The position numbers and the translations under genes are program-made. From Neoluteolibacter marinus (GTDB lineage Bacteria; Verrucomicrobiota; Verrucomicrobiia; Verrucomicrobiales; Akkermansiaceae), in the NCBI RefSeq assembly GCF_014904755.1, contig NZ_JACZFQ010000101.1, forward strand, positions 1 through 64,000: a DNA stretch of 64,000 nucleotides, written 5' to 3'. The notes under the pieces were generated by a model. That model was not told the origin of the DNA. It made no database searches and saw only the letters and a program-made list of their open reading frames with translations. Positions 40,603-50,407 of this stretch are shown here, in pieces (the first letter of the stretch is position 1; each line of letters begins with the position of its first letter).

Positions 40603-41889
40603 ATGTTCGAAGTTCGCGAGAAACCCCAGATGGTCGAGCGCGCCCTGTTGGTGCGCCTTTATTTCGATCCGCGGGAGGAAGACGAGTCGGAGGCGCTGCT
40701 GGAGGAGCTGGGCGAGCTGGTCACGACGCTGGGGATCGGGGTGGTCGAGAAGGTGCTCGCGCGCAGCCGGGAGATGCACAAGAAGTTCCTCTGCGGCACC
40801 GGCAAGGCGGCCGAGATCGTCGATCTGGCCAAGGCCCATGAATGCGACTGCATCGTCTTCGACAATGCCCTGGCGCCGTCCCAGCAGCGCGAATGGGAAC
40901 GCGCCGCGGACATCTGCGTGATCGACCGCGAGGAGGTGATCCTGGATATTTTTGCCCAGCGTGCCCAGACCCGCGAGGCCCGCCTCCAGGTGGAGCTGGC
41001 GCGCATGCAGTACGCCCTGCCGCGGATGGCGCGGATGTGGGGGCACCTCGACCGCGAGGGCGGCGGTGGTTCCGGCGGCTCGGCCGCGGCCCGCGGGATG
41101 GGGGAAAAGCAAATCGAAGTGGACCGCCGGATGGCCCATGTCCGCATCGACCGCGCCCGCCGCGAGCTCGAGGACGTGCGCAAGCAACGCGCCACCCAGC
41201 GCAAGGAGCGGGAGAAATTTGACACCGCCCACGCCGCCATCGTCGGCTACACCAACGCGGGCAAGTCGACCCTGCTCAACCAGCTCAGCGGGGCCGAGGT
41301 GATGGCGAAGGACATGCTGTTCGCCACGCTGGACACCACCACCCGCAAGATCGAACTGCCGGACGGGCAGCCGCTGCTGATCACCGACACGGTGGGCTTC
41401 GTGCGCAACCTCCCCCACCGGCTGGTCGAGGCGTTCAAGGCGACCTTGGAGGAAGCGGTGCTGGCGGACTTCCTGATCCACGTGCTGGACGCCACTTCGC
41501 CGGAGATCGAGCGCTTTCACGAAACCACCCTGTCGGTCCTCGGCGAACTCGGCGCGGTGGACAAGCGGACGATCACGGTCCTCAACAAGATCGACCAGGT
41601 CACCGACCCGGACCGGCTCGCCGAGCTGCGCCACCTTTTCCCCGACGCGCTGATGATCTCGGCATTCACCGGCAAGGGCATGGAGGGCCTGCTGCAGCAA
41701 TGCTCCAGCGTGCTGGCCGACCGGGTGTGCCGGCGGCGCTACCGCATCCCGCAGCGCCGCGCCGACCTGATCGGCGTGCTGCACCGCGATGCCAAGGTGC
41801 TGTCCACCGACTACGAGGACAACGACATCCTGGTGACCGCGGTGGTCCCTGCCGCCATTGCCGGCCGGCTGGAGGAGTTTTCGCTCTGA
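40603..41889 (+). CDS. hflX: Ribosome-associated GTPase HflX
   Basis: From ATG 40603 (MFEVREKPQMVERALLV) the product is 428 residues. The N-terminal HflX domain has FLCGTGKAAEIVDLA and NALAPSQQREWERAADICVIDRE in order, then the linker with EKQIEVDRRMAHVRIDRARRE. The Ras-like domain has the P-loop GYTNAGKSTLLN, G2 segment MLFATLDTTTR, DTVGF, and NKID. HflX splits or rescues ribosomes under stress. It is divergent from the membrane-anchored unknown and ends 1 bp before the convergent gene. Confidence 0.95.
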   Translation: MFEVREKPQMVERALLVRLYFDPREEDESEALLEELGELVTTLGIGVVEKVLARSREMHKKFLCGTGKAAEIVDLAKAHECDCIVFDNALAPSQQREWERAADICVIDREEVILDIFAQRAQTREARLQVELARMQYALPRMARMWGHLDREGGGGSGGSAAARGMGEKQIEVDRRMAHVRIDRARRELEDVRKQRATQRKEREKFDTAHAAIVGYTNAGKSTLLNQLSGAEVMAKDMLFATLDTTTRKIELPDGQPLLITDTVGFVRNLPHRLVEAFKATLEEAVLADFLIHVLDATSPEIERFHETTLSVLGELGAVDKRTITVLNKIDQVTDPDRLAELRHLFPDALMISAFTGKGMEGLLQQCSSVLADRVCRRRYRIPQRRADLIGVLHRDAKVLSTDYEDNDILVTAVVPAAIAGRLEEFSL

Positions 41890-41890
41890 C

Positions 41891-42742
41891 TCAGTCGGGC
41901 TCGACCCAGCCGAGCGTCTTCACCGCCGTGATCTCGAACTGCCGGTGCTGGCCGCTGCCGTCCACCGACCGCACGGAAATCATCGCCCGGAACGCCGACC
42001 CGTTGGAGGCGGATTGCAGGAGATCCGCCGCCGGGCTGTTGCGGGCGACGTAGAAATCGACGCCTTCAGGGAGCCCGAGCGCCGTCGCCCTGTGGTCGGA
42101 GAGGCTGTAGTGGCGCCACGAATGCTCGTCGGAGAACCCGCGCAGGTAGTAGCTCCCGGGTTGAATCACCACCCGCAGGTCTTCCGCCGACTCGAGCTTT
42201 CCCGAAAGCAGGTCCCCCCACACCGCCGTTCCGCGCATCGCGTAGCAGCCGAAGTCCACCTTGGCGCCGGCCGGATCGATCGAGATGCAGAGCAACCTCG
42301 ACTTCCCGTTGTCCAGCTCCGCCCTGAATTCCTGGAACAACATCCCGCCCGAAGCCACCTCGATGAGAGCCTCGGTGCGGATCACCTTTTCCCGCGCCCC
42401 CGGACCGTTGCTGAAAAACTCCTCCATCGCCGCTCCCACGCGGTCGGGATGGCGCACCCATTGCAAGCGTTCCTCGTGACTGCCGGCGGAAACGAAACGC
42501 TCCGCCACTTCGCCCGGAACCGGACCGCGCCACTGGACGGGCGCGGCCGCGACCTTTTGCTGAACAGGGGCGGCCACTTTCGGTCCGCCGAAGAGCAAGG
42601 CCACCAGCAACCACACGGCACCCACGACCAGCCCGAGTCCCAGCAGCGTCCCGCCGATGATCCAGCCGCGCGGGACCAAGGGCTCCGGTTGCCGGCGGCG
42701 GCGGCGCTGCGGCAAGGGTTCGAGGGGCTTGGTCTGCCTCAT
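41891..42742 (-). CDS. Single-pass membrane protein of unknown function
   Basis: From ATG 42742 (MRQTKPLEPLPQRRRRRQPE) the product has 283 residues: a strongly basic cytoplasmic head, a Gly/Leu/Val-rich membrane helix (IIGGTLLGLGLVVGAVWLLVALLF), and an extracytoplasmic domain. It includes WVRHPDRVGAAMEEFFSNGP and YYLRGFSDEHSWRHYSLSDH. The layout recurs in Verrucomicrobia. An alternative start at 42841 adds 33 residues. It is convergent with hflX. Confidence 0.72.
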   Translation of the reverse strand: MRQTKPLEPLPQRRRRRQPEPLVPRGWIIGGTLLGLGLVVGAVWLLVALLFGGPKVAAPVQQKVAAAPVQWRGPVPGEVAERFVSAGSHEERLQWVRHPDRVGAAMEEFFSNGPGAREKVIRTEALIEVASGGMLFQEFRAELDNGKSRLLCISIDPAGAKVDFGCYAMRGTAVWGDLLSGKLESAEDLRVVIQPGSYYLRGFSDEHSWRHYSLSDHRATALGLPEGVDFYVARNSPAADLLQSASNGSAFRAMISVRSVDGSGQHRQFEITAVKTLGWVEPD

Positions 42743-42987
42743 CCGGTATCCGCTCGCCGTCCCCGAACTTGTGTTCCGGGGAATGAAATGGGGGCTTCGC
42801 GAGGGGGACGTCTTTCGGCCGGGAGAATCGTTGTCGAACATCGGTCGCTTGTTCCAACTTTGACTGAGACTGACTGAGCCTCAGAAATGAACAAGGTCTT
42901 TTCCCCCGCGGATGGTAACCAATTGAATGCAATTCATCCGATTTTGGGCGAAACTTCCGATTCGCCCGACCGTAGGATCCCGGAGCA

Positions 42988-45288
42988 ATGCGGAGACTTT
43001 CCACCATCCTCGTTTCAGGAGCGGGAATCGCGATGACCGGCATCCCGGCGGAGGCAACCGGACAGCCTCCGCATCAGCCCGCGATGGAGGAAATCCTCCC
43101 CTTGCTGGAAACCTATTGCTTCGATTGCCACGGCGACGGCCTGAAGAAGGGCGGGTTGGCGATCGACCGCTTCGAGTCGGTCGCCGAGATGCAAGCCGAC
43201 CGCTTCGCTTGGAAGAGCATCCGCGACCACCTCCGCCACCGCCTGATGCCGCCGCTCGACGAGGACCAGCCGAGCGATGCCGAGGTGGAGAAGATGCTGG
43301 CATGGATCGACGCGGCGGTGTTTCCGGTCGATCCCGAGCATCCCGATCCCGGCAGGGTGACCTTGCGCCGCCTGAACCGCACGGAGTATCAAAACACCCT
43401 GCGCGACCTGCTCGGCGTCAAGGTCCAGGTAATGGACCTGATTCCCCCGGATGATTCCGGCTACGGCTTCGACAACATCGGCGACGTGCTGACCCTTTCC
43501 CCGGCCCACCTCGAGCGCTACCTCGAGGCGGCCCGGATCTCGCTGGACCAGACGGTGCAGACGGGGCCGGTCCCCCGGCCGTCCCGCAAGTATGCCGGCC
43601 GCGACATCGACGGACCCGGCCAGCGCTCCGGCGACGGTCACTATCTGACCACCACCGGCGAGGCGGTGATCTCCTTCAAACCGTCCCGCCCCGGCAAGTA
43701 CCGCATGACGGTCGCCGCGAGCGGCACCCTGGGCGGCGACGGCCCGCCGCGGATGGAGCTGCGGATCGATGGCAAGGAACGCCACGGCTGGAACGTCGAG
43801 GCACCGCTGGACCGCCCGGCGGAATACAGCCACGAGTTGTTCTTCGACAATGCCCGCGAGCGCACCGTCGGCATCGCCTTCACCAACGACTACTATGACA
43901 AGGACGCCGCCGACCCGGCCCGCCGCGACCGCAACCTGATGGTGAACTCAGTCATGATCTCGGGTCCCCTCGACGGCCCGCCGCCACCGAAATCCGCCAG
44001 CCACCTCGGGATTTTTCCGCCCCGGGAGAACGGCGAAAGCGATCAGGACTACGCCCTGCGCGTCATGACCGGCTTCGCCCGCAAGGCCTTCCGCCGCCCG
44101 GTCCGGGACGGCGAGATCGAACGCTACCTCAAGCTTGTCTCGCTCGCCACGGATCAGGGCGAGAACACCGAACAAGGCGTGCGGCTGGCGCTCGAGGCGA
44201 TGCTCGTCTCCCCCGCCTTCCTTTACCGCGAGGAACCTCAGCCCGAGCCCGACGACGCGTCGAAGATCCACAAGATCGACGAACACTCGCTGGCCACCCG
44301 GCTGTCTTACTTTTTCTGGAGCACGATGCCGGACCGGCGCTTGATGGACCTGGCCGACCGGGGCGAGTTGCGCGCCAACCTCACCGGCGAACTGGACCGC
44401 CTGATCGCCGATCCGCGGGCGCGGCAGTTCGTCTCGAACTTCACCGGGCAATGGCTGCGGCTGCGTGATGTCGCCGCTTCCCAACCGTCCCGCCGCGCCT
44501 TCCCCGGCTTCAACCCGAAGCTGCGCGACGCGATGCGCCGGGAGACGGAAATGCTGTTCGAAGCGATCGTCCGCGACGACCTGCCGATGTCGACCCTGCT
44601 CGACGCGGACTTCACCTATCTGAACGGCGACCTGGCGGAGCACTACGGGATCCAGGGCGTCCACGGCCGGGACTTCCGCAAGGTGACCCTCACCGACAGC
44701 CACCGCCGCGGCATCCTCGGCCACGGATCGGTGCACCTCCTGACTTCCTATCCCCTTCGTACTTCACCCGTGCTGCGCGGGAAATTCGTGCTGGAGAATC
44801 TCCTCGATTCCGCACCGCCGCCACCACCGCCGAACGTGCCCCAGCTCGACCCGCCGAACCCTCACGGCGAAAAGCGCAGCATGCGTGAACAACTCGAGAA
44901 GCACCGCGAAGACCCGTCCTGCGCGTCCTGCCACGCCATGATGGACCCGATCGGTTTCGGCATGGAGAACTTCGATGCCTCCGGCGCCTGGCGGGACCAG
45001 GACCAGGGCGAACCGATCGATGCGTCCGGGGAGTTGACCGACGGCACCGTGATCCACGGGGTCGATGACCTACGGCGGGCACTCGTCGAAAACCACCTCT
45101 CGGATTTCCACCGGGCGGTGGCCAACCGCCTGCTCACCTACGCCCTCGGACGTGGCCTGGACTGGTACGACAAGCCCGCCCTCGATCGCATCGTTGCCGA
45201 AACCGAGAAGGCCGGCGGCAGCTCGCGCGCCATGCTGCGCGCCGTCGTCGATTCCGTTCCCTTCCAGTATCGCCGTGGCGATTCCTGA
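42988..45288 (+). CDS. DUF1592-family (PSD-type) c-type heme protein
   Basis: This 766-residue exported protein has the modules of the planctomycete-type DUF1587/1592/1588/1585 family: a CFDCH heme motif (44-48) in the N-terminal part with [37 protein letters not shown] (DUF1587), [20 protein letters not shown] and [12 protein letters not shown] (DUF1592), and [20 protein letters not shown] with a second CxxCH (655-659). It is paired at 18 bp with DUF1552. The family is thought to oxidise periplasmic substrates using bound heme. Signal peptide [20 protein letters not shown]. Confidence 0.93.
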   Translation: MRRLSTILVSGAGIAMTGIPAEATGQPPHQPAMEEILPLLETYCFDCHGDGLKKGGLAIDRFESVAEMQADRFAWKSIRDHLRHRLMPPLDEDQPSDAEVEKMLAWIDAAVFPVDPEHPDPGRVTLRRLNRTEYQNTLRDLLGVKVQVMDLIPPDDSGYGFDNIGDVLTLSPAHLERYLEAARISLDQTVQTGPVPRPSRKYAGRDIDGPGQRSGDGHYLTTTGEAVISFKPSRPGKYRMTVAASGTLGGDGPPRMELRIDGKERHGWNVEAPLDRPAEYSHELFFDNARERTVGIAFTNDYYDKDAADPARRDRNLMVNSVMISGPLDGPPPPKSASHLGIFPPRENGESDQDYALRVMTGFARKAFRRPVRDGEIERYLKLVSLATDQGENTEQGVRLALEAMLVSPAFLYREEPQPEPDDASKIHKIDEHSLATRLSYFFWSTMPDRRLMDLADRGELRANLTGELDRLIADPRARQFVSNFTGQWLRLRDVAASQPSRRAFPGFNPKLRDAMRRETEMLFEAIVRDDLPMSTLLDADFTYLNGDLAEHYGIQGVHGRDFRKVTLTDSHRRGILGHGSVHLLTSYPLRTSPVLRGKFVLENLLDSAPPPPPPNVPQLDPPNPHGEKRSMREQLEKHREDPSCASCHAMMDPIGFGMENFDASGAWRDQDQGEPIDASGELTDGTVIHGVDDLRRALVENHLSDFHRAVANRLLTYALGRGLDWYDKPALDRIVAETEKAGGSSRAMLRAVVDSVPFQYRRGDS

Positions 45289-45305
45289 AAACACCTGCAC
45301 CTGCC

Positions 45306-46607
45306 ATGACTCCACGCCGCACCTTCCTCAAGAGCATCGCCGCCACGCTGGCAATGCCGTCGCTTTCCTCGCTGCAAGCCGCGCAGGCCGCCAAGGCCGC
45401 CGCTCCGACTCGGATGGCTTTCATCTACATCCCCAACGGGGTGAACCTCGACCTCTGGCGCCCCACCGGCAGTGGCCGCGACTACACGATCTCGAAGACC
45501 CTCGAGCCGCTGGCTGAACTCCGTGAGCACTTCTCCGTGCTGCGCGGGCTCGACCATGACAAGGCTTTTGCCAACGGCGACGGTGCCGGCGATCATGCCC
45601 GGGCGAACGCCAGTTTCCTCACCGGCTGCCAGGCCCGCAAGACCGCCGGTGCCGACATCCAGGCCGGCGAATCGGTCGACCAGATCGCGGCAAAGCAGAT
45701 CGGACACCTGACCCGGCTGCCCTCGCTGGAGCTGTCCACCGACCCCGCCCGCAGCTCCGGCAACTGCGACTCCGGCTACTCCTGCGCCTACCAGTTCAAC
45801 TTGTCGTGGATCAATGAGTCCACCCCCGCCCCGGCGGAAAAGGACCCGCGGCTGGTCTTTGAAAAGATGTTCGGCTCCGGCAACGAAAAGGAGGACTCAC
45901 GCCGCCGGGCCTACCGCAAGAGCATCCTCGATTTCGTCATGGACGACGCGAAGCGGCTCCAGTCCCGCCTCGGCTCGACCGACCGCGGCAAGATGGAGGA
46001 ATACTTGACCGCCGTCCGGGACGTGGAGTCGCGGATCGAACGGGCCGAGAAGTTCCGCCGCGAGGTTCCCGAGGACAAGCGGCCGAGCGGTATTCCGGAA
46101 GGCTACGGGGAGCACATGCGGATGATGTTCGACCTGATGCACCTCGCTTTCCAGACCGACACCACCCGCATCTCCTCGTTCCTGCTCGCCCATGACGGCT
46201 CGAACCGGACCTTTCCGGAGATCGATGTCCACTCGGCGCACCACGAGATGTCCCACCACCGCGGGAATCCCCAGACGCTCGAGGCGATCGGCAAGATCGA
46301 CCGCTTCTATGTCGAGCAGCTGGCGTATTTCCTGAAGCGGTTGCGCGACACCCCCGAAGGCGAGGGCTCCTTGCTCGACAACTCGATGATCGTCTACGGC
46401 GGCGGCATTGCCGACGGCAACCGTCACAACCATGACGACCTGCCGGTGCTGTTGGCGGGCAAAGGCGGGGGCACGCTCACCCCGGGACGCGTGATCGAAG
46501 CCCCGAAGGGCACCCCGATGACCAACCTTTACCTGTCGCTGCTCGATCGCATGGGCGCCAAGGCGCGCCGGGTCGGCGACTCGACCGGCGTCTTCGACAA
46601 GGTCTGA
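45306..46607 (+). CDS. DUF1552-family exported protein
   Basis: This 433-residue protein has a Tat-like N-terminus (TPRRTFLKSIAATLAMPSL), then family features: RMAFIYIPNGVNLDLWRP, FSVLRGLDHDKAFANGDG, SLELSTDPARSSGNCDSG and FQTDTTRISSFLLAHDGSNR, with LDNSMIVYGGGIADGNRHNH near the C-terminus. DUF1552 proteins are partners of DUF1592 heme proteins. It lies 18 bp after the DUF1592 stop and is probably cotranscribed. Its exact role is not known. Confidence 0.93.
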   Translation: MTPRRTFLKSIAATLAMPSLSSLQAAQAAKAAAPTRMAFIYIPNGVNLDLWRPTGSGRDYTISKTLEPLAELREHFSVLRGLDHDKAFANGDGAGDHARANASFLTGCQARKTAGADIQAGESVDQIAAKQIGHLTRLPSLELSTDPARSSGNCDSGYSCAYQFNLSWINESTPAPAEKDPRLVFEKMFGSGNEKEDSRRRAYRKSILDFVMDDAKRLQSRLGSTDRGKMEEYLTAVRDVESRIERAEKFRREVPEDKRPSGIPEGYGEHMRMMFDLMHLAFQTDTTRISSFLLAHDGSNRTFPEIDVHSAHHEMSHHRGNPQTLEAIGKIDRFYVEQLAYFLKRLRDTPEGEGSLLDNSMIVYGGGIADGNRHNHDDLPVLLAGKGGGTLTPGRVIEAPKGTPMTNLYLSLLDRMGAKARRVGDSTGVFDKV

Positions 46608-46683
46608 ACCGGTTGTCCCTTGCGCGGAGGGCGATCGCCGCTAGCATCGAGGCTGCGCAGGGAACGCCCTGTCGTCTCCCGAC

Positions 46684-48273
46684 ATGATGCCCTCCGAAAG
46701 CGCTGCCTATCCGACCTGCGACTATGACGTCGTGATTTTTGGCGGCGCCTTCTCCGGCTCGTCCCTCGGCCTGCTGCTCAAGCGCGCGCGGCCGGCGATC
46801 CGGGTGCTCATCATTGAAAAGTCCGAGGTTTTCGACCGCAAGGTGGGCGAGTCGACCTCGGAAGTCGCCGGCTGCTTCATCACCCGGGTACTCGGCTTGT
46901 CCAACTACCTGGCGGCCGAGCATTACCAGAAGCACGGCCTGCGGATGTGGTTTAGCACCCCGGACAACGACTGCCCGAACTGCTGTTCCGAGATCGGGCC
47001 CAACTCCCAGGCCCGCTACCCCACCTACCAGCTGGACCGCTCCAAGCTCGACCTTCACCTGCTCGAAATGGCCGGGAAGGAAGGTTGCGACATCCTCCGG
47101 CCCGCCACGATCAAGTCGTTCGAGCTGAACGGTGCTGGAAAGAACGTCGTCCAGGTCAAGCAGGACGGCGAGACGCGGACCATCACCGCGGGATGGATCG
47201 CCGACTGCTCCGGCAAGGCGGCCTTGATTGCCCGCAAGCGCGGCACCTGGCGGAAACTCGCCGGCCATCCGGTGCACTCGATGTGGGTCCGCTTCAGCGG
47301 CGTTCGCAGCCTCGACTCCCACGAAGCGCGGCAGATGGCCCCCTGCTTGGTCGATGGCCCGACCGTCTCGCGCGGCAGCGCCACCAATCACCTGATGGGC
47401 CGCGGCTGGTGGTCGTGGATCATTCCCCTCTCCAACGGCGACTTTTCCGCCGGCGTCACCTGGGACGAACGGCTCTTCACCCCGCCCTCGGAAGGCCCGG
47501 TGGGCGAGCGGGTCAAACAGCACCTCGTCGACCAGCCGATCGGCAAGTTGATGTTCGAGGACTCGGTTCCGGCCGAGAACGACGCGCGCATCTACAAGCA
47601 CCTTCCCTACAAGTCGACCGAGGTCTGCGGCGACGGCTGGATCCTCGCCGGCGATGCGGCCGGCTTCATGGACCCGCTCTATTCGCAGGGTCTCGACTAC
47701 TGTGCCCATGCGACCTACGCGGCACACAAGATCATCCTGAAGGCCCTCGGCGGTGACTGCATGAAGATGGCCCTGGCCCATCACAACGAAATCTATCCGC
47801 AGTCCTATCACCGCTGGTACTACGCCCTCTACAAGAACAAGTACCAGTATGTCGGCGATGCCGACCTGATGCACGCGGCCTTCCTGATGGACATCGCCGC
47901 CTACTTCATCGGCCCCGTCCGTGCGGTGTATGCGAACGCCGACCGAGAATATTCGACCATGCCCTACAACGGCATCGGCGGGGCGATCTTCGCCCGCTTC
48001 ATGGCCTGCTACAACCGGCGCCTGGAAACGATCGCCCGCAAGCGGCTCGCCGCGGGCACCTATGGCAAGAACAACCTGAAGCACCGCTTCCTGGTGCATG
48101 TCCCCTTCGAACCGAATCTCAAGGCCGTGAGACACCTGCTCCACGGCATGCGGATTTGGTTCAAGCTCGAGTTGGAGACCCTGTTCGTTCGTCCGGTCCC
48201 GGCGCTTCCCGACCAAGAAATGGCCGAGCCCGCCATGAAACTCGGCGAAGCCCCCGCCGTCTCGGGTTCCTGA
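46684..48273 (+). CDS. Flavin-dependent halogenase-like oxidoreductase
   Basis: This 529-residue protein binds FAD through an N-terminal Rossmann motif (VVIFGGAFSGSSLGLLLKRA). Two halogenase-family motifs are present: WxWxIP as WSWIIP (243-248) and FxxPxxSxG as FMDPLYSQG (328-336). KVGEST (53-58) and a lysine (K83) in YQKHGLRMWF lie near the expected place of the catalytic lysine. LAGDAAGFM is the second FAD site. Flavin-dependent halogenases chlorinate or brominate aromatic substrates using FADH2. A flavin reductase partner and clear substrate cluster are not in the window. A related hydroxylase or reductase is possible. Confidence 0.75.
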   Translation: MMPSESAAYPTCDYDVVIFGGAFSGSSLGLLLKRARPAIRVLIIEKSEVFDRKVGESTSEVAGCFITRVLGLSNYLAAEHYQKHGLRMWFSTPDNDCPNCCSEIGPNSQARYPTYQLDRSKLDLHLLEMAGKEGCDILRPATIKSFELNGAGKNVVQVKQDGETRTITAGWIADCSGKAALIARKRGTWRKLAGHPVHSMWVRFSGVRSLDSHEARQMAPCLVDGPTVSRGSATNHLMGRGWWSWIIPLSNGDFSAGVTWDERLFTPPSEGPVGERVKQHLVDQPIGKLMFEDSVPAENDARIYKHLPYKSTEVCGDGWILAGDAAGFMDPLYSQGLDYCAHATYAAHKIILKALGGDCMKMALAHHNEIYPQSYHRWYYALYKNKYQYVGDADLMHAAFLMDIAAYFIGPVRAVYANADREYSTMPYNGIGGAIFARFMACYNRRLETIARKRLAAGTYGKNNLKHRFLVHVPFEPNLKAVRHLLHGMRIWFKLELETLFVRPVPALPDQEMAEPAMKLGEAPAVSGS

Positions 48274-48338
48274 CGCGACCGGTTGCATCTTTTTGCCTTC
48301 CCGCTTGCCATCAGGAGGAAACCCGGTGGAGTCAGGTC

Positions 48339-49067
48339 ATGAGAATCCTTGCCCTGTTGCTCGCGCCGGCCGTCGCCTTCGCCGCCCCCGTCGAAACATC
48401 CGAGGTCTTCACTGTCGGCAAAGAGCAGGAGCTGCACTACCTCCAATATCTCCCCGAACAATACGATGAGGGCACCCATCCGCTCGTCATCTTCCTCCAT
48501 GGTGCGGGCGAACGCGGCGACAGCTTGGAGATGGTCAAGAAGCACGGCCCTCCCAAGACCGCCATGGATGGCCATGGGTTCCCGTTCATCCTGATCGCCC
48601 CGCAGTGCCCGGCGGAGCGGTGGTGGAATCCGGACGAGATCATCGCCTTGACCCGCGAACTCACGAAAAAGCTCCGAGTCGATCCAACACGGGTCCACTT
48701 GACCGGACTCAGCATGGGTGGCTTCGGAACCTGGGCCTGTCTCGCAAAAGCACCGGAGCTCTATGCCTGCGGGGTCCCGATCTGTGGCGGCGGCGACCCG
48801 TCAAGCGCCGGAACCTTGAAGAACATCCCGATCTGGGCCTTCCACGGTGATCAGGACGATGTCGTTCCCGCCACCAAGACCCGCGAGATGGAGAAAGCTA
48901 TCCTCGCCGCCGGCGGCACCCGGCTTCGCACCTCCTACTATCCCGACGCCAAGCATGACTCATGGAGCCAGGCGTATTCAACGCCGGCGCTCTTCGCGTG
49001 GATGATGCTGCAACAGCGCCCGGTCAAGACAACCAAGCGGATGAAAATCCTTCCAGCGTCTCCCTGA
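48339..49067 (+). CDS. Secreted alpha/beta-hydrolase, carboxylesterase-like
   Basis: From ATG 48339 (after AGGAGG about 20 nt upstream) the product has 242 residues with a signal peptide (MRILALLLAPAVAFA). An alpha/beta-hydrolase fold follows: oxyanion-region LHGAGERGD, nucleophile elbow GLSMGGFGT, aspartate in HGDQDDVV and histidine in YPDAKHDSW. These match the predicted peptidase/phospholipase-like esterases common in PVC genomes. Its 3' end overlaps the convergent HAD gene by 44 bp. Confidence 0.87.
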   Translation: MRILALLLAPAVAFAAPVETSEVFTVGKEQELHYLQYLPEQYDEGTHPLVIFLHGAGERGDSLEMVKKHGPPKTAMDGHGFPFILIAPQCPAERWWNPDEIIALTRELTKKLRVDPTRVHLTGLSMGGFGTWACLAKAPELYACGVPICGGGDPSSAGTLKNIPIWAFHGDQDDVVPATKTREMEKAILAAGGTRLRTSYYPDAKHDSWSQAYSTPALFAWMMLQQRPVKTTKRMKILPASP

Positions 49068-49698
49068 CCCAATCGGCTCCGGCTTGCTGCAGCACATCGC
49101 GGCCGAACGCACCCGTCGCGACGGCAAGGCATCTCGCCCCGATGGCCCGGGCACAGGCGATATCCTTCGGCGTGTCGCCGATGACCAGGATCTCTTCCGG
49201 GGAAAAGGAACGCCCGGAATGCCGTGATGCGCGTTCGATGGCGACCGGGCCCAGACGATTGCGGTCCGCGAAATCGCAGCCATAGGCCCCGAAGGCAAAA
49301 TGGCCGTCGAGACCGAAGTGGCGCATCTTGATCGCCGCACCCGCCGCCGTGTTCCCGGTCAGCAAGCCCACGTTCACACCGGGCACGGAAGCCAGCGACT
49401 CCAGGAGCTCGCTCACACCCGGAAGCACCCGGCCGGGAAAATTGCCGTGCCGGAGGTTCCGCTCCAAGTGCCGGTGGTAGGCCGCGAAATAGCGATCCGC
49501 CACCTCGTCGCCGTGGGGCTCGCCGAAATGGTCGAGAATGCCGGCCAGCACTCCCAGATCGGTGCTGCCGGCCAAATCGAGGGGAGGCCCGGCATGGCCG
49601 AAGCACTCTTCCGCCGCTGCCTGCAAGGCCCGCATCCCGGCACCCCCGGTGTCCACCAGGGTGCCGTCGATGTCGAACAACCAGAGTGACGGACTCAC
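49024..49698 (-). CDS. HAD-superfamily phosphatase
   Basis: From GTG 49698 (VSPSLWLFDIDGTLVDT) the product has 224 residues. HAD motif I is DIDGT, motif II is LLTGNTAAGA, the lysine lies later, and motif IV is VIGDTPKDIACA. It resembles phosphoglycolate phosphatase/beta-phosphoglucomutase-type HAD proteins. The start lies 4 bp after the infC stop, so it is translationally linked to the translation factor. Its 3' end runs 44 bp into the convergent hydrolase gene. Confidence 0.85.
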   Translation of the reverse strand: MSPSLWLFDIDGTLVDTGGAGMRALQAAAEECFGHAGPPLDLAGSTDLGVLAGILDHFGEPHGDEVADRYFAAYHRHLERNLRHGNFPGRVLPGVSELLESLASVPGVNVGLLTGNTAAGAAIKMRHFGLDGHFAFGAYGCDFADRNRLGPVAIERASRHSGRSFSPEEILVIGDTPKDIACARAIGARCLAVATGAFGRDVLQQAGADWVRETLEGFSSAWLS

Positions 49699-49702
49699 CC
49701 GG

Positions 49703-50407
49703 TTACTTTTCCGACTCCGGGGATTCCTCCTCGTCGTCGTGGTCGTCACCGGAATCGATCACCTCGCCATCCTCGTCTTCGTCCTCCTCCTCGTCGTCGT
49801 CGTCGAAGTCATCTTCCTCGATCAACTCGCCGTGGTAGAGGTGGAAGTGGCGCTTGCGCTGATGCTCGGGCAGCGGGGAAAGGGTCATCCCGACCGCACG
49901 ACCGTTGAGCCGGGGCTCCTGGTCCACGTGCGCCATGGTCTTGAGGTCCTCGATGATCCGCTTCAGCACGTCGAAGCCGAGTTCCTTGTGGGCGTTTTCA
50001 CGACCGCGGAACTGAAGGACGATCCGCACCTTGTGGCCACCGTCGAGGAAGGTCTCGGCCCGGCCCATCTTGATGTTGTAGTCGTGCTGGCCCGTGCGGA
50101 CACGGAACTTCACTTCCTTCATCCGGGTCGAGCTCTTCGACTTCTGCTTCTTCAGCTTCGACTGCTCGTACTTGTACTTGCCGTAGTCGACGATGCGGCA
50201 GACCGGCGGATCCGCGTTGGCGGCGATTTCGATCAGGTCCATCCCGATCATCTTCGCCTTGTCGAGCGCTTCACGGGTGCTCATCACGCCGAGCTGGTCT
50301 CCATTGAACAGCACGACGCGCACCCTGGGCGCGCGAATCCGGTCGTTCACACGCGTCATGTCGCGTTGCTGACGACCCCTGAAGTTTCCTCTTTTTGGTC
50401 TGGCGAT
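49703..50407 (-). CDS. infC: Translation initiation factor IF-3 (probable AUC start)
   Basis: The N domain has [20 protein letters not shown] and LDLIEIAAN-like sequence with [19 protein letters not shown]; the C domain follows. The tail is a strongly acidic run (residues about 200-234, DDDD/EEED) that extends the usual IF-3. The best start is ATC at 50405-50407: GGAGG (complement of 50416-50420) lies 8 nt upstream, a perfect Shine-Dalgarno. No nearby ATG has this spacing; ATG 50359 would trim 16 residues. Non-AUG infC starts are known in other bacteria and underlie autoregulation. It is 323 bp downstream of thrS, and followed by the HAD gene. Confidence 0.85.
   Translation of the reverse strand: MARPKRGNFRGRQQRDMTRVNDRIRAPRVRVVLFNGDQLGVMSTREALDKAKMIGMDLIEIAANADPPVCRIVDYGKYKYEQSKLKKQKSKSSTRMKEVKFRVRTGQHDYNIKMGRAETFLDGGHKVRIVLQFRGRENAHKELGFDVLKRIIEDLKTMAHVDQEPRLNGRAVGMTLSPLPEHQRKRHFHLYHGELIEEDDFDDDDEEEDEDEDGEVIDSGDDHDDEEESPESEK

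Noticed and set aside
39586-41784. A 732-codon frame containing the 301-residue unknown plus sequence antisense to hflX
   Set aside because: Only the part from 40491 reads as protein; the upstream half is antisense to HflX.
46477-48288. A 603-codon frame antisense to the halogenase-like gene
   Set aside because: The plus-strand protein has FAD and halogenase motifs, so the other frame is a shadow.
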